A stretch of DNA of 64,000 bases from Pyropia yezoensis (GCA_009829735.1 CM020619.1:5968083-6032082), one strand, 5' to 3'; shown: positions 43,959 to 54,684, counted from the stretch's first letter. Program-made: numbers and translations. Notes: generated by a model from the letters alone, not told the origin.

Positions 43959-46900
43959 TTAGGACGCGCGCCGAAGGAACGTGTCCAAAACCTCAGGTGC
44001 GTGCGCAAGGTCTTGCTTTGTCAGCCAGGAGTTCTCGCTGACGTCACAGCCTTTCCACTTGACGAGGTACTGTAGTCGTCCTCGGCGCTTTCGTGACCGT
44101 ATGATGGAGTCGACTTCGTACTCGACCGAACCGTCCGGAAATGTAACCGGAGGCGGAACGAGAGGAAGTCGGCCGTACGGGTCAGCGCGGTACGGCTTTA
44201 GCAAGCTCGCATGGAAGGCGTTGTGAACCTTGCGATCGAGCACCGCTTGGGGAAGATCCAGGCGGAAAGTCACATCATTAATGCTTTCAGTGACGCGATA
44301 GGGTCCTGAGTACTTGGGCATCAGCTTCCGAGCGCCTTGGAAGGCGCCTGGCATAAGTTGTTTGGTACTGAGAAGCACCAGATCGTCGACGGCAATCTTG
44401 CAAGGTCGGCGATGGCGATTTGCGTACGCCGAGCGCGCCTCATTTGCACTCGTGATGGCTGATATGGCAGTCTCCTGAGCCTGTTGGAGACCGCTTAGCC
44501 AGTCAGACACTGCAGGTATACTTGATTCTGACTTGTCGAGGATGTCCATTGGAACTGTATTGGGTTCCAATCCGTAGTTCAGGAAGAAGGGTGAGTACGT
44601 CGTCACAGCATTTGGCGACCGGTTGTAGGCTACTTCAGCAGCAACCAAGAATAGGTCCCAATCGCTCTGGTGATGGTTGACGAAATTTCGCAGGATTTCC
44701 TCAATCTTCTTGTTCATATTCTCATTCTGTCCGTCAATTTGCGGGTGGTAGGCAGAAGATGCCTTGACCTTGACTTTCAGGATCTCCGTGAGTGACCGCC
44801 AGAAGTTCGAGAAGAAGATGCGGTCCCTGTCGCAGACGACATCAGCAGGGAGTCCGTGGTGTCGATAGACATGATCTTGATAGAGCTGTGCTGCAACTGG
44901 CGCGGTACAGTCCTGCTTCATAGGGGCGAGGCGAATCATTTTTGAGAGGCGGTCGACAACGAAGTAAATCCCGTTGTGACCTCTTGGAGTCAGAGGAAGA
45001 GGCGTGATAAAGTCCATGGAGACACTTGCCCATCGTTGGTTCGGGGGATCTAGAGGTTTGAGGTGACCCAGAGGTGAATGGGTGCTAGCCTTGTTTCGCT
45101 GGCACAAATCACATGTTTGTACAAATCTTTGGATGTCCTTCCGCATTGTTTTCCAGTAGTACTTGGAAGAAATGGCCTTCGTTGTTTTCTTGACTCCCAT
45201 ATGCCCTTGGCACGGGACATCGTGGTAGTCGTGGAGTAGTCTTTGGCGTAGAGTACCGAGAGGGATACACGTACGGTCACCTCGCTTCAACAACCTCATG
45301 TGCAGCCGGTAGGGAGATACCGGGTCTTTGGCAAGGTCAGCAAACTCGGGGTCCGCGTCGTACTCTTGTTCTAAGGTGGCAAGGTCTTGATCACTTTGGT
45401 TGATGGTCATGAGGTTGTTGATTTCAGTTCTCTTGGGGATGGCTTTGATGGTCTTGGCCAGCACGCGACTAAGGAGGTCTTGATTGGGGGCGTGCTTGTC
45501 GGGAACATCATGTGGCTGCCTGGAAAGGGCATCAGCCACGGGATTTGAAGTGCCCTTGATGGGGACAATCTTGAACTGGAACTGGTCAAGAAGCTCCAGC
45601 CATTTGACTTGACGATCGTTCAGCTTTTCTTGGGTTCTTAGGTATCTCAGGGACTCATGGTCGGTGTGGACCTCAAAGGGTCTTCCGTTGAGGTAGCAGC
45701 GCCAATGGCGGATGGCTTGTACGACTGCAAGAAGTTTTCGTTCACGAATGCTGTAGCGTTGCTCGTGGATGTTTAGAGTTAACGAAAAGTATGGCACAGG
45801 ACGCCGTCCGCGTCCGTCATCTTGCTCAAGGACTGCGCCAAAAGCATATCCGCTGGCATCGGTAGACACGTAGATTGGATATCTCTTGTCGAAAGGCCTC
45901 AGTACTGGTGCGGTTGTTGTCACATTATGTAGCTGCTCGAAAGCTTTCTGGGCGTCTGGGGTCCACTCGAAGTCGACGTTCCCAGTCAGCCTTGTCAAAG
46001 GCGTGGCTACGGCCGCCATTCTCTTGATAAATCTGCGGTAGAAGTTGACCATACCGAGGAAGGATTGCACGTCCTTTTTGCTTCTCGGTGTTGCCCATGT
46101 ACGAAAGGCTTGGACCTTGTAGTCTTCCATGGAGAAGCCTTTCTCGGAGATGACGTGACCGAGGTAGCCCACAGTGGTCCGAGCGAATTGGCACTTGCTC
46201 AACTTGGCGTAGAGCTTGTGTTCTCGTAGTTTGTCGAGTGCTAATCTTAGGTGCTTGAGGTGATCGTCATAGGTTTCGCTGTAGACTAGGATGTCGTCGA
46301 GGTAGACGCAGATGAAGTCGTACAGGTAAGGTCCGAAGACATCGTTCATTATGTTCATGAAGACCGCGGGTGCATTCGTAAGACCAAAGGGTACGACCGT
46401 GAACTCATAGAGTCCGTACTTGGGTCGAAACGCCGTCAGAGGTATTGTTTCCGGATCAAGGCGAGTCTGGTGGTAGCCAGAACGGAGGTCGATCTTCGTA
46501 GAGTACTTGGCCTTTCGCAGTTGGTCGAAGATGTCGTCGATGCGTGGTAGTGGATACGCGTTCTTGATGGTGGCCTTGTTTAGGGCCCTGTAGTCGATGC
46601 ACATTCGCCAGCCACCGTCCTTTTTCTCCGCAAAGAGGACGGAAGAGCCCCGCGGTGAGGCGCTTGGTTGGATGAATCCCTTCCTTATTAGGACGGCAAG
46701 TTGGGTCTTGAGTTCTTCGAGCTCCCATTCGGCTAGTCGGTAAATTCCGCTACGACGTGGTCGGGCATCGTCGGTAAGCTTGATGCTAACCTTGTGACTG
46801 CGCTCAGGAGGAAGTCCGTCGGGGAGCTCGTCTGGAAAGACGTCGGCGTATTCTTTGAGAATCTCTTGAACTTCTCTCTTGTCGTCGGCGTGTCCCATCG

Positions 46901-47021
46901 TAATGGCGTTAATGTCGAAGTTGGGAGAGGGATCTTCGGACTGCAGGTAGACGTCAAAAACCGGGCACCATCGGACGAGGTCCCGGGCGAGACGTTGCCG
47001 ACTGATCAGGGGCTCAGGCAT
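43959..47021 (-). CDS. pol: gypsy copy 2 pol: RT, RNase H, integrase, chromodomain
   Basis: Uninterrupted 1020 residues from the first ATG at 47021; the true polyprotein frame extends upstream to the protease. RT about 90-300 with IDLRSGYHQ, PFGLTNAPAVF and YLDD at 240-243. RNase H about 380-500 with YVSTDASGYAFG and HTDHESL. H2C2 zinc binding about 600-640 (HDYH, then CDLC). The integrase core has Asp670 (SMDFITPLP), Asp731 (CDRDRIFF) and Glu767 (GQNENMN), spaced D-x35-E. The GPY/F module is at about 880-945 (YSGPYRV). A C-terminal chromodomain at about 967-1017 (EYEVDSIIRSRKRRG to NSWLTKQDL) would steer integration to marked chromatin. All catalytic residues are intact. Confidence 0.95.
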   Translation of the reverse strand: MPEPLISRQRLARDLVRWCPVFDVYLQSEDPSPNFDINAITMGHADDKREVQEILKEYADVFPDELPDGLPPERSHKVSIKLTDDARPRRSGIYRLAEWELEELKTQLAVLIRKGFIQPSASPRGSSVLFAEKKDGGWRMCIDYRALNKATIKNAYPLPRIDDIFDQLRKAKYSTKIDLRSGYHQTRLDPETIPLTAFRPKYGLYEFTVVPFGLTNAPAVFMNIMNDVFGPYLYDFICVYLDDILVYSETYDDHLKHLRLALDKLREHKLYAKLSKCQFARTTVGYLGHVISEKGFSMEDYKVQAFRTWATPRSKKDVQSFLGMVNFYRRFIKRMAAVATPLTRLTGNVDFEWTPDAQKAFEQLHNVTTTAPVLRPFDKRYPIYVSTDASGYAFGAVLEQDDGRGRRPVPYFSLTLNIHEQRYSIRERKLLAVVQAIRHWRCYLNGRPFEVHTDHESLRYLRTQEKLNDRQVKWLELLDQFQFKIVPIKGTSNPVADALSRQPHDVPDKHAPNQDLLSRVLAKTIKAIPKRTEINNLMTINQSDQDLATLEQEYDADPEFADLAKDPVSPYRLHMRLLKRGDRTCIPLGTLRQRLLHDYHDVPCQGHMGVKKTTKAISSKYYWKTMRKDIQRFVQTCDLCQRNKASTHSPLGHLKPLDPPNQRWASVSMDFITPLPLTPRGHNGIYFVVDRLSKMIRLAPMKQDCTAPVAAQLYQDHVYRHHGLPADVVCDRDRIFFSNFWRSLTEILKVKVKASSAYHPQIDGQNENMNKKIEEILRNFVNHHQSDWDLFLVAAEVAYNRSPNAVTTYSPFFLNYGLEPNTVPMDILDKSESSIPAVSDWLSGLQQAQETAISAITSANEARSAYANRHRRPCKIAVDDLVLLSTKQLMPGAFQGARKLMPKYSGPYRVTESINDVTFRLDLPQAVLDRKVHNAFHASLLKPYRADPYGRLPLVPPPVTFPDGSVEYEVDSIIRSRKRRGRLQYLVKWKGCDVSENSWLTKQDLAHAPEVLDTFLRRAS

Positions 47022-47106
47022 CTTGAGGGAGGCTGTGATAGAGATGTTCTTGTGGTTGAACTTGAAGGAGATATTGTTTTTCTTGTTGTTGATTTTGGCG
47101 TCCTTG

Positions 47107-47451
47107 TCATCGCGCCACTTCTTTCCCAGGATGAGGTCGTAGGCGTTTTAAGTCACATACAGCAAATCGTAGTCGTTCTTGGTACGGTCCAATGTAAATC
47201 TCAAGGGGTTCAAAGGTTTCAGCGAGGACATGAGAGCGGCCATCGGGCATGCTTGCCGCAATGTCCGTTTCCTTAGTGTTCACAAGCAGGGAGGTCACGA
47301 GGCGCCTTGAGACGAAGTTGATGGGAGATCCGTCGTCAAACAGCACCTTTATAACTTTGCCTTTGAAAGAAGCAGTAGAAAGCAGAAGCCCGAGTCGCGG
47401 GCCTTCAAACGGTGACGACATATTTTCAGGAACCGAAGAAGCGTCTTTCAC
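47107..47451 (-). pseudogene. gypsy copy 2 protease, frameshifted
   Basis: Retropepsin-like region of 114 codons with VLFDDGSPINFVSRRLV; the active-site triplet is D-D-G where the family has D-[ST]-G. One extra base near 47137-47145, relative to copy 1, shifts it out of the pol frame, so it ends early at 47107 while the downstream ILGKKWRDD segment continues in the pol frame. A programmed frameshift is possible but copy 1 lacks the extra base. Confidence 0.75.
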
Positions 47452-47474
47452 AAGTGTTGATCATGGTTGCTGCT

Positions 47475-48581
47475 TCAGTTCCGCTGGCCGTTTGGACAGT
47501 CCTTAGCCAAGTGCCCTTTCTCGCGACAGCGGAGGCACAGACCCTCGCGCATACAGCGCTGGCGTTCGTCTGGCGTCTGCTTGTCGATCTTGATGCTGGA
47601 AATGTCCATTGAGATACAGTGCGACCCCTCACTTGCCCTGGGGTAGACCAAGGAGGTGGCCCCCCTTCCAGTGTCCGACAGTTGTCCTGGGATGTTCGGA
47701 TTTCAGCGATCTGGACGGTATGAGCCAATCAGCGCCCGTCAATCGCCCGAATATGAGCCGCCCGGCCGGGCCACTTCACGCGTACCCCCCCCTCAGTTGT
47801 GCCGATCGGCGCAACTGCGGGGCGGCCAAGTGAGGGGTCGCACTGTATCACCCGTCGTCGGTGGCTTTTCAGAAGTGCTGCTAACATTGCTGGTAATACG
47901 GGACGCTCCAGCCTTGGCCGCTTCGACGCGCAGGGCGTCAGGCATAAGGGACTCAAGATCCGTGTAGGTCTTCAGGCAAAGTGCCTGCCAGATTTCTCGC
48001 TTAAGGCCCGGGCTATAGCGGTCGATGTTTTCCGCTTCGGTGATGTCGGGGATATCCAAGAGGACGCTTAGGAACGTCCTGTTGAACGTCCCGACGTCCT
48101 TGATTTGACGCCAGGAGTGCAGCTTGTCCCGCGCCGCCTGCGTCTTGTTCAGTGGGCTGAAGCGACGGATGAGCGCAGCCCGCAGGGCAGTCCAGTCGGG
48201 GACCGCGATGGTACGACTGTAGGTATGCCACCAAGTGAACGCCTCACCGTCCAGGTAGGTGCAGGCGATCCGGCACGCTTCGTCAGGGTCAGTCAGCCGC
48301 ACATAAGAGTCCATGTGCGAGCACCACGCTTCAATTGTCCCGGGCTTGCCGGAGAACAGCGCGGGCTTGTGCGGCCTCGCAGTCGTTGTGCCTGCACCGG
48401 TGGCCTTGGCCTTGGTGTCCGACAGCTGTTTCTTGGCGTCCGCCAGTTCCACCTTGTGAGCCTCGAGTTCGGCGCTCATCTGCGAGACGAACGCAGTTAG
48501 TTGATTCCATGATTCCGCTGAGGGTGCGGTTGAGGCCGTGCCTGGATTAGTCGGGCTAATACCAGAAGGATTAGGGGGATC
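47475..48581 (-). pseudogene. gag: gypsy copy 2 gag, split by a MITE
   Basis: Gag from ATG 48581 (an in-frame ATG at 48605 is an alternative). It has KPGTIEAWCSHMDSYVRL, DGEAFTWWHTYSRT and LIRRFSPLNKTQAARDKLH, then after the MITE MDISSIKIDKQTP and the zinc knuckle CLRCREKGHLAKDC, ending at a TGA at 47475-47477. Copy 1 has CGA at that position and reads on. The MITE at 47617-47845 interrupts codons between the capsid-like part and the knuckle. Confidence 0.88.
47617..47845. mobile_element. 229-bp MITE with Tc1/mariner-type ends
   Basis: Flanked by TA at 47615-47616 and 47846-47847. Terminal inverted repeats are at least 19 bp: CAGTGCGACCCCTCACTTG at the left and its exact complement at the right. 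It has no coding capacity. Copy 1 gag lacks it, so the insertion is specific to copy 2 and younger than the split of the two copies. The TIR differs from that of the Tc1 element at 13494-14828, so another source supplied the transposase. Confidence 0.93.
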
Positions 48582-48934
48582 CATGGTAAAATTCGCAACG
48601 ATCAAATCAACTAAGCAGATCTAAATCGACTTACTTCGGCTGGGCGCCGGGCAGGTCCTTAAAAATGTGCAAGGTAACTTGATCGGTCAAAGTAGTGGTA
48701 CACGAGCTTCTCGACGTGTGCGGCCGTAGTGGCTGCAACGATTCAAAAGATGTACAACACTAGTTGATGGTTCACAAGTGATGCGATGAAACAGAATTCG
48801 CAGACTCAAGTATGCAATCGGATTTTGCCGCCTGCGTCCGCGCGCGGGGCGGGTCGCGCCGGATTTCCAAGTGGGGGGAAATCCACGTGGCAAATCACGC
48901 CTCTCGCACAGATCCTGGGGGGTGTTGCGAGGTG

Positions 48935-49117
48935 TCAACTGGTGTGGCGCGCCAGCGTGCGGTGGTGATCATTGCCACGCTGGTGGCGTTCGAAGTGTTC
49001 CACCGTCTCGAATTCGCGATCGCAGATGTCGCACCGCGGGCGCGTGGCTGGACGGTTGACCGTATTGCGGTGGGGCATATCTTTACATACAGGGGCATAC
49101 AATTCGCGTTTTGGCAT
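48935..49117 (-). CDS. Single C2H2 zinc-finger protein upstream of gag (copy 2)
   Basis: 60-residue frame from ATG 49117 to TGA 48935. The finger is CDICDREFETVEHFERH followed by x5 and His, then a basic tail HHRTLARHTS. Upstream is a basic linker (HRNTVNRPATRPR). The equivalent frame in copy 1 ends at the same TGA and shares the finger and tail. It could be a separate accessory protein, or an exon joined to gag by splicing; no donor was assigned. Single fingers of this type usually bind nucleic acid or protein. Confidence 0.6.
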   Translation of the reverse strand: MPKRELYAPVCKDMPHRNTVNRPATRPRCDICDREFETVEHFERHQRGNDHHRTLARHTS

Positions 49118-51510
49118 CCGCTACAGCATGCTAAGAGGATTCTTTCAACTGCCTCGAGGCGTATCACGCTCACGTCCCTCCGCAGCAGCTTGAGCATATC
49201 AGGATCACGTCCCTCCGCAGCAGCTTGACGAGTCCGCGTTTTCCTTCCAGGCTCGCTTGGCAGGCGAAGGCAAGAGCTTTGTAGAAAATCTGACATTTTT
49301 ACTCTCCCAGGCCCCGTCTGCCACAGATAACTGACTGAGTACAGGAATGTACTTTCCCGGCAGGCAGCAGTGTCGGGCAGCTCCTTTCGCCACCGCCGAG
49401 AAGCCCGAGCTCTGGAGCTGCTCCAAGCACTACCAAGTGGCGCGGAAGTCTTTTCCCCCTCAAGCTTTCATAATTTGCTGCTCATGTGCCCACGCAGAGG
49501 TCCTGGGATTCGTAGTCCTCAACCAGAGGGAGGAACCACCAGCACTCATCATCGCCATCTTCACGCGTTTTGCAAAGCTTCTAGACTAAATTATCTACAT
49601 TTTGAATGAGTTGCTGCTCGCAGCGCGCTGCCCAAGCTGCCGTGGCTGATGGAGAAGTGCGTCATCTGCAGCGATGAGTTTCACGTATGCAACCATGTGC
49701 GCAATACAATTTTTCGACCTGCGCTCGTTCCTGGCGACACACATGGCCAACAAGGTGGCCCATGAACAGAGGAATCACACAACATCCGAGCCAAGGCGCG
49801 GCACGCCAGCATGAGGCCTGTTCCGAAGCCGATTGACTTCTCACGCTTCTTTTTCTCGCGAGAGGTGTGCCATTGTGGTTGTGGTGACGCTACCGCAGAT
49901 CCATTTGCGCAGGCTGTGGAGAAGGCATAAACCTTACTGCAGACGGTATGCATGCCGAAGTAGGAGTCGTGTTGGTTGTGCTCGTTGCGGTGGTATCGGC
50001 ACACGTGATGGCGGCGGCAGAGGCGGAGGCCGGGTGTAGCACAATACCAATCCGGGTTAGTCCACTCTCAGGGAATACTTTCCGGGGGAGACCCTTACAC
50101 AAATAACCGGGAGGCCAAGGTTGCTGTCCTTGGAGCGCAGGCCACAGGACTGAGATGGGAGCCCAAATGGGAGGGGTTCGTTGTTGGTGTGGCATATAGG
50201 GGCGGGGGGCGTCACCCCGGCCCCGCCCCAGCCACAAGAGTGGGTGGAGACGGTGAAGCGTCCCCACTCACACGACCCACGTAGGACTGAAGAGGTCGGT
50301 CGGGGAAAGCACGGGTGGCGACGGGCGTGGCCACCTGATGATATGGGCGCCATACACGTCCACTCATCCGGGTTGCCCCCCCCTCGAGAGAGGGTGCGCC
50401 ACCCCGGGAAGCATAACCGCCTTCCTCGGGAGCGGGTCCGGAACCCCCGGGGAGATGATTCAATTATCCGGGGGGAAGTCCAACCCCTCCGTTCCTCATC
50501 GCATTGGAGGGTGCCAATTTCATTGATCGCATGGGGGGATTCTCCATTCTATTATCGCTTAGAGGGCAATTGGCGAGTGAACGGGCCTGATCTGGAGGCA
50601 TTCTACTCCCAGTTGGGCACCCCAATTTTGCCCTCACCGGCGGCGTGGGACCTTATAGTCTCACGCCTGCCGTCCGCTTCTCCTTTCGCACCCCCCTGTT
50701 CGGCAGGTCTAAAGGTGATATGCTTTGTACTTTTTACTTGTCTTTGTCTAAGGCACTGCAGCAACGGGCGCAGGCTTCACGCCTCCTCTTGTGTTACGGC
50801 CCTCGGCTACCCGGGGCACCGTCTTGCCACAGTAGGTTCTGACGCCGCCGGCTCCTTCGCCGGCGGCCTCCCGATTATATCCCACGGAGATGCAATCTAA
50901 TAACCTCTCACCCGCAATTCCCTCTGCCTAGAGTAGCCGTCGGATACTAAATCAAAAGTGAACCCGCCGGGCGGTGGGAGCGAGAAAGTGATCCTCGGGG
51001 TACCGGCGATATGTGCAACCATATTGCTACACATCTCCTTAGATTCGACCCGTCTCGGGTCCAAAAAGTACTTTTTTGCGTGCAAAGTAGGGGAGGATGC
51101 ATTCGGTGTCCGAACTGCAAGCCGCAATCGATTTCCGAAATGCACGTCGCAATTGATTTCCGAATTGTATGTCGCGCCCGTCGCATCCGAAAGCGGCCGA
51201 TGCAAGCCGAAGGGTCGCGATCTCGTTTGCTTTCTGAGGTGACGTGGGGGTGTCTCCATTGGGTGGAGCGTCCGGGATGGCGTTCAGCCTTTTCTGCGGT
51301 TCAGGTTGCACGGCGAGGTAGCTGTCCATTGGACGGAGCATTCCGGCGCATGAATGCGCGGGGTGGGTGCGTCAGGCCACGTGGGCATTCTCGCCTGTTT
51401 CAAGGCGGGCGTGGCGCGGTTCCGCGCTTGGCTGCCCGAAAAGGGGGGTGGCGTGCCTATAAGCGGTCCACTCCTCTATTTGAAGCGGGGATGAGGCGGG
51501 CATCCGCCTG
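49118..51510. other. Unassigned region, short repeats
   Basis: No gene supported. Contents: a 24-bp repeat at 49170-49193 and 49205-49228 (TCACGTCCCTCCGCAGCAGC), a TGTAAGGGTCTCCCCCGG motif on the minus strand at 50094 resembling the gypsy LTR start, and two near repeats of TTCCGAA with (C/T)GTCGC at about 51118-51175. It may contain a diverged LTR. Confidence 0.45.
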
Positions 51511-53196
51511 TTGGGGTCGTCGTGCCTCTTCTGCACGGTCGTCAGTTCCCCCGGGGTATCGGTGCTCCGGATCGTTATGGGGTCCTCCCCGGCACCTGAA
51601 CCACGAGCGGACGCCGAGGTGCTGGGGGAGGAGAAGGAGGTCGGCGGGGTTGACGCCGTCCTCGCGGCGGCTGCGGTGGCCGCCGATCTAGTTGGGAGCT
51701 CGTCGGAGGAGGACGCCCCCCCGGTGAAGGTGCGTTCCGCGCCCGAGGTGCCCCACCGGCCGCCTGCTAGCGGCGATGATGCCATGATTGAGACCCAGCC
51801 GGGCCCGGCTGCGGCGGAGGTTGGTGGGGGCAAGACCCGCGGCAAGGCGTCGAGGGGGAGTGGCGGATGTACCCCTGCGGCAGGGAGTGGCAAGGGGCGT
51901 GCGGAGGCCCGCGTTAGTGGCCGTACCGCGGCGGCTGAGGCGGCGGGCTGGCGCGTGGACGCGGTGGGGGCGGCAAGGCGCGCGGCGGCGGGGAGCGGCG
52001 GCCCGGGCGCACGATCACCGGCGGTTGAGGCGGAGGCCCGGCGCGTCTGCGCGGCGGGGGGGGCAAGGTCCGCGTCGACGGGAGGCGGTGGCCCTGGCGG
52101 ACGGATGCTGGCGGTATCCCGCAGCGGGGGAGGCGTCGCCGGCGGCGGCGGCGGGTTGGCGGAGGTGGCTGCGGTGGGGGCCGGGGGTGCCGTGTCCGGC
52201 GCCCCGGACCCGAAGGGTGTTGACCTCCCGGGGATGGCGTCCCCTCTGGTACCCGGCCTGAGTGGCGCTGTCGGGGCGCCCCCCGCAACCACCATGGTCG
52301 TGGCGACCGTTACTTTAGGGGACCTCAGCGGTGTCGCCGGGTCTACATCTTCAGTGGCGTCGCCAGGTGCGTCTTTGCTCGGGGGTTTCGTGACGATGGA
52401 GGTGGTCGGGGGGAATGCCCCCGTGACCGGTCGCCTCTTTTTGCTCCTTCCCTTTCCTCGGGTGCTCAGGGTGCCGCTTGGCTCGGGAGGGGGGTCGACG
52501 GCTGCAACGCCCGCGTGGGGCGACGGCAGGATACCCCCCCGATCCGGAGCAACGGCCTCAGATCCGGTGACGCCCCTTTTGCCGGGGCCTGCGCGGGTTG
52601 CCCCGTTCAGTGCAAGACGTGCTGCCGAGCCGGTTACCCCGTTCGGTGAGGGGCGCGCGGCCGAGCTTTTTCGGTCGCTGCCGGTCTTGATGGCGGCGGT
52701 GCTGTTGCTTCCGTTGGTCCCGGCCGTTGGGGCCAACGGGTAGTTGGTCCTGGACGGACCCCCCGACAAGAACGGCGGGAGTGACGACGAGGTGCCCCTC
52801 CGAGGTTTACCTCGCGGTAGGGGTGCCTGGACCCTGGACCCCTACTGGGCCCGGAATCTACACCGGGTGGCGTTAACCCCGTCAGCAGTGCGGGTGAAGC
52901 ACCGGTGGATCCTCTCGCAGCCAGTTGACCGGCACGAGGTGTTGTGGCGCCAGCGTGTGGGCCGCGCTGGTGGCACAGTTGTCCCCCCTGGGTTCGGGCG
53001 GTGTGACTTGGTGGCCCCCGCCTTCCAGCTGGATGTGGATTACCTCACGGCGGCGCGGGGTGTGGTCGCGACACAGGCTCCCGTGTCGTTCGGGAGTCCC
53101 GTGCCCGGCACGGGTCGGTACCCCGAGATAGATTACTATCTGGGGTTGCCCCCGTATCTCCATTTGGCGTCTCCGTTCCCCCCGATGGCGGAATGA
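51511..53196 (+). CDS. Unknown protein, Gly/Ala-rich N-part, one in-frame TAG
   Basis: One phase stays open for about 560 codons except for a TAG at 52741-52743. The first part (to 52740) is Gly/Ala/Val-rich and disordered; the second part looks folded: GAWTLDPYWARNLHRVAL, KHRWILSQPVDRHEVLWRQR, FQLDVDYLTAARG, then EIDYYLGLPPYLHLASPF, ending at TGA 53194-53196. I do not recognise the family. The reverse strand is also open here with a Pro/Ala/Ser-rich frame, so strand choice rests on the second part and on the following plus frame. It could be a structural protein of an unrecognised element. Confidence 0.35.
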
Positions 53197-53741
53197 AGTC
53201 AGCTTCCAGCTGGCGGCGGCACCACGGTATCGTGGCGGACGGGCTGCGCACCGACATTACGTCCGCGCTGCAGACCGGCATCGGCCGTAGCCCGGTCCAC
53301 ACGCAGTTGCGCCCGCCGGGGTGTCAGAAGGGGTGGGAGCCCGCGCGTACTTTCCGGTTCGACACCGGTCTATGCTTGCGGTACTTCGGCAATTTGCTGG
53401 CCGAATATCCGGTGCATACCATCCAGGGGGTGTTATCCCTGGAGGTGACACTGGGGCAGGTGTCTACCTTCTTACTGTCGCTTCGCCGACAGGGACGGTT
53501 GTTCCACCTCGCCTCTGGAGTGCGTCGTCGTACTGACGAACTCGGGATCGAGTGCTTGGCCGACCGGACCGGGTTGACCCAGGAGTTGGCGACACTCGTA
53601 GCCTTTCACGACGCGGTGAGCTGGGTGGCTGTAGGCAGCCTACTCGCGTTCCGCCCTCCTCAAGCGGGGGTGCCCCAGTTTCCGCGTCATTCGCTGCGGG
53701 TGCGCCGGACCACACCCGGTGAGGACACTTACCAAGGGTGA
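53193..53741 (+). CDS. Unknown protein, start overlaps previous stop (ATGA)
   Basis: 182 codons starting at an ATG whose first bases overlap the preceding TGA. It has compact hydrophobic and charged blocks (FDTGLCLRYFGNLLAEYPVH, EVTLGQVSTFLLSLRRQG, LTQELATLVAFHDAVSWVAV) and looks like a folded, helical domain. Family not recognised. Its position suggests it belongs with the upstream frame, by coupled translation or as a frameshifted continuation. Confidence 0.4.
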   Translation: MKSASSWRRHHGIVADGLRTDITSALQTGIGRSPVHTQLRPPGCQKGWEPARTFRFDTGLCLRYFGNLLAEYPVHTIQGVLSLEVTLGQVSTFLLSLRRQGRLFHLASGVRRRTDELGIECLADRTGLTQELATLVAFHDAVSWVAVGSLLAFRPPQAGVPQFPRHSLRVRRTTPGEDTYQG

Positions 53742-54122
53742 GCGTCTACCGAGTACGTGGGCGACTTGGGGGTCCCCATAGTTATGCCCGACCCGTACCA
53801 GGTCTTGAGTCCTTGGTTTGGGTCTGCTGCTCCGTTGGGTTCCCAGCGACGGGTTCGAGAGGGGAGTTCCGCCCTTGCAGGGTCCGGTCGGCGGGCAACC
53901 CTCAGCCGGGCGATTTGTCGGGACGACGACGGTGTTGCCACCGGTGGTGCTGCATTGGGGGTGGCCCCAGCGGCTACAATGGGGGTAACCCCGGTTTTGG
54001 CACCCGTGGCGATGGCCACGTCGTCGGCTGCCGCTTGGCCGCGGGTTACCCCTCGGCCGTCCGTTAGCCCCTCGATGGCTCCGTCATCGTCGATGGCCGG
54101 TTAATATTTCCCATCGGGGTCC

Positions 54123-54338
54123 ATGGGGGGAGGCCGCCTCTGGTATGAGGGTCTTGATGCCTACGCCAATCGGGCGCTGGGAGAGGACCTTCAGATCCGC
54201 TGGGGGGATGTCCCCCCGGGCGCGGCCTTGGTGAGTACCTTCCAAGTGTTTTCTGAGACCATGGAGCGTCTCCAGGGTTCCCTGGATTCGGTGGACCAGG
54301 GTTGTTGCACCTTGATGGACCTTCGTACCCAGGTATAG
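54123..54338 (+). CDS. Short unknown frame, possibly part of the preceding block
   Basis: 71 codons, MGGGRLWYEGLDAYANRALG to LMDLRTQV, then a stop; after the TAG the same phase stays open for a further stretch (RSSIVERVNGLVYALTREW). The helical, charged pattern resembles a coiled segment. It may be the C-terminal part of the protein block beginning at 51511. Weakly supported. Confidence 0.25.
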   Translation: MGGGRLWYEGLDAYANRALGEDLQIRWGDVPPGAALVSTFQVFSETMERLQGSLDSVDQGCCTLMDLRTQV

Positions 54339-54684
54339 GGGGCCATCGATCGCAGCTCTATCGTGGAGCGTGTGAACGGGTTGGTCTACGCGTTAACGCG
54401 TGAGTGGCCCCAGTCTCTGGGGCGTGCCCCCCCGCGCGGGGGTATGTGACCTTCCACCTGTGCGGGATGTGTCGAGTGGAGTGTTGCCGGTGGCCCTTAT
54501 GGTCACCCGGTGATAGGGTTAACCCCTTCCCTGAATGGGAATAGTCTTGCGTGGTACCACACTGCCTTATCAATTCTGTTCAGAAATTGTTTGCTCATTA
54601 GAATTATCCACTTGGCTCCTCGTCTCTCGTCTCAGTCACTTCGTAGGTTCCTGAATACTATTGTGGGCCACCCCACTAAGGCCA

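Larger units (their letters stand above)
43300..49117 (-). mobile_element. Ty3/gypsy chromovirus copy 2
   Basis: Minus-strand element in the order zinc-finger frame (49117-48935), gag (48581-47475, split by a MITE), protease (47451-47107, frameshifted), pol (to 43959), polypurine tract (43958-43948), LTR. The pol part from RT to chromodomain is open, so this copy was active more recently than copy 1, but gag and protease are disrupted. The 5' LTR was not located. Confidence 0.88.

Noticed and set aside
49073..49090. TGTAAAGATATGCCCC on the minus strand as the 5' LTR start of copy 2
   Set aside because: Resembles the LTR start at 43947 for only about 16 bp, lies inside the zinc-finger frame and is not followed by LTR-like sequence.
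51372..52769. 465-codon Pro/Ala/Ser-rich minus-strand frame
   Set aside because: Could be a disordered protein, but the plus strand continues into better-looking frames; not annotated.
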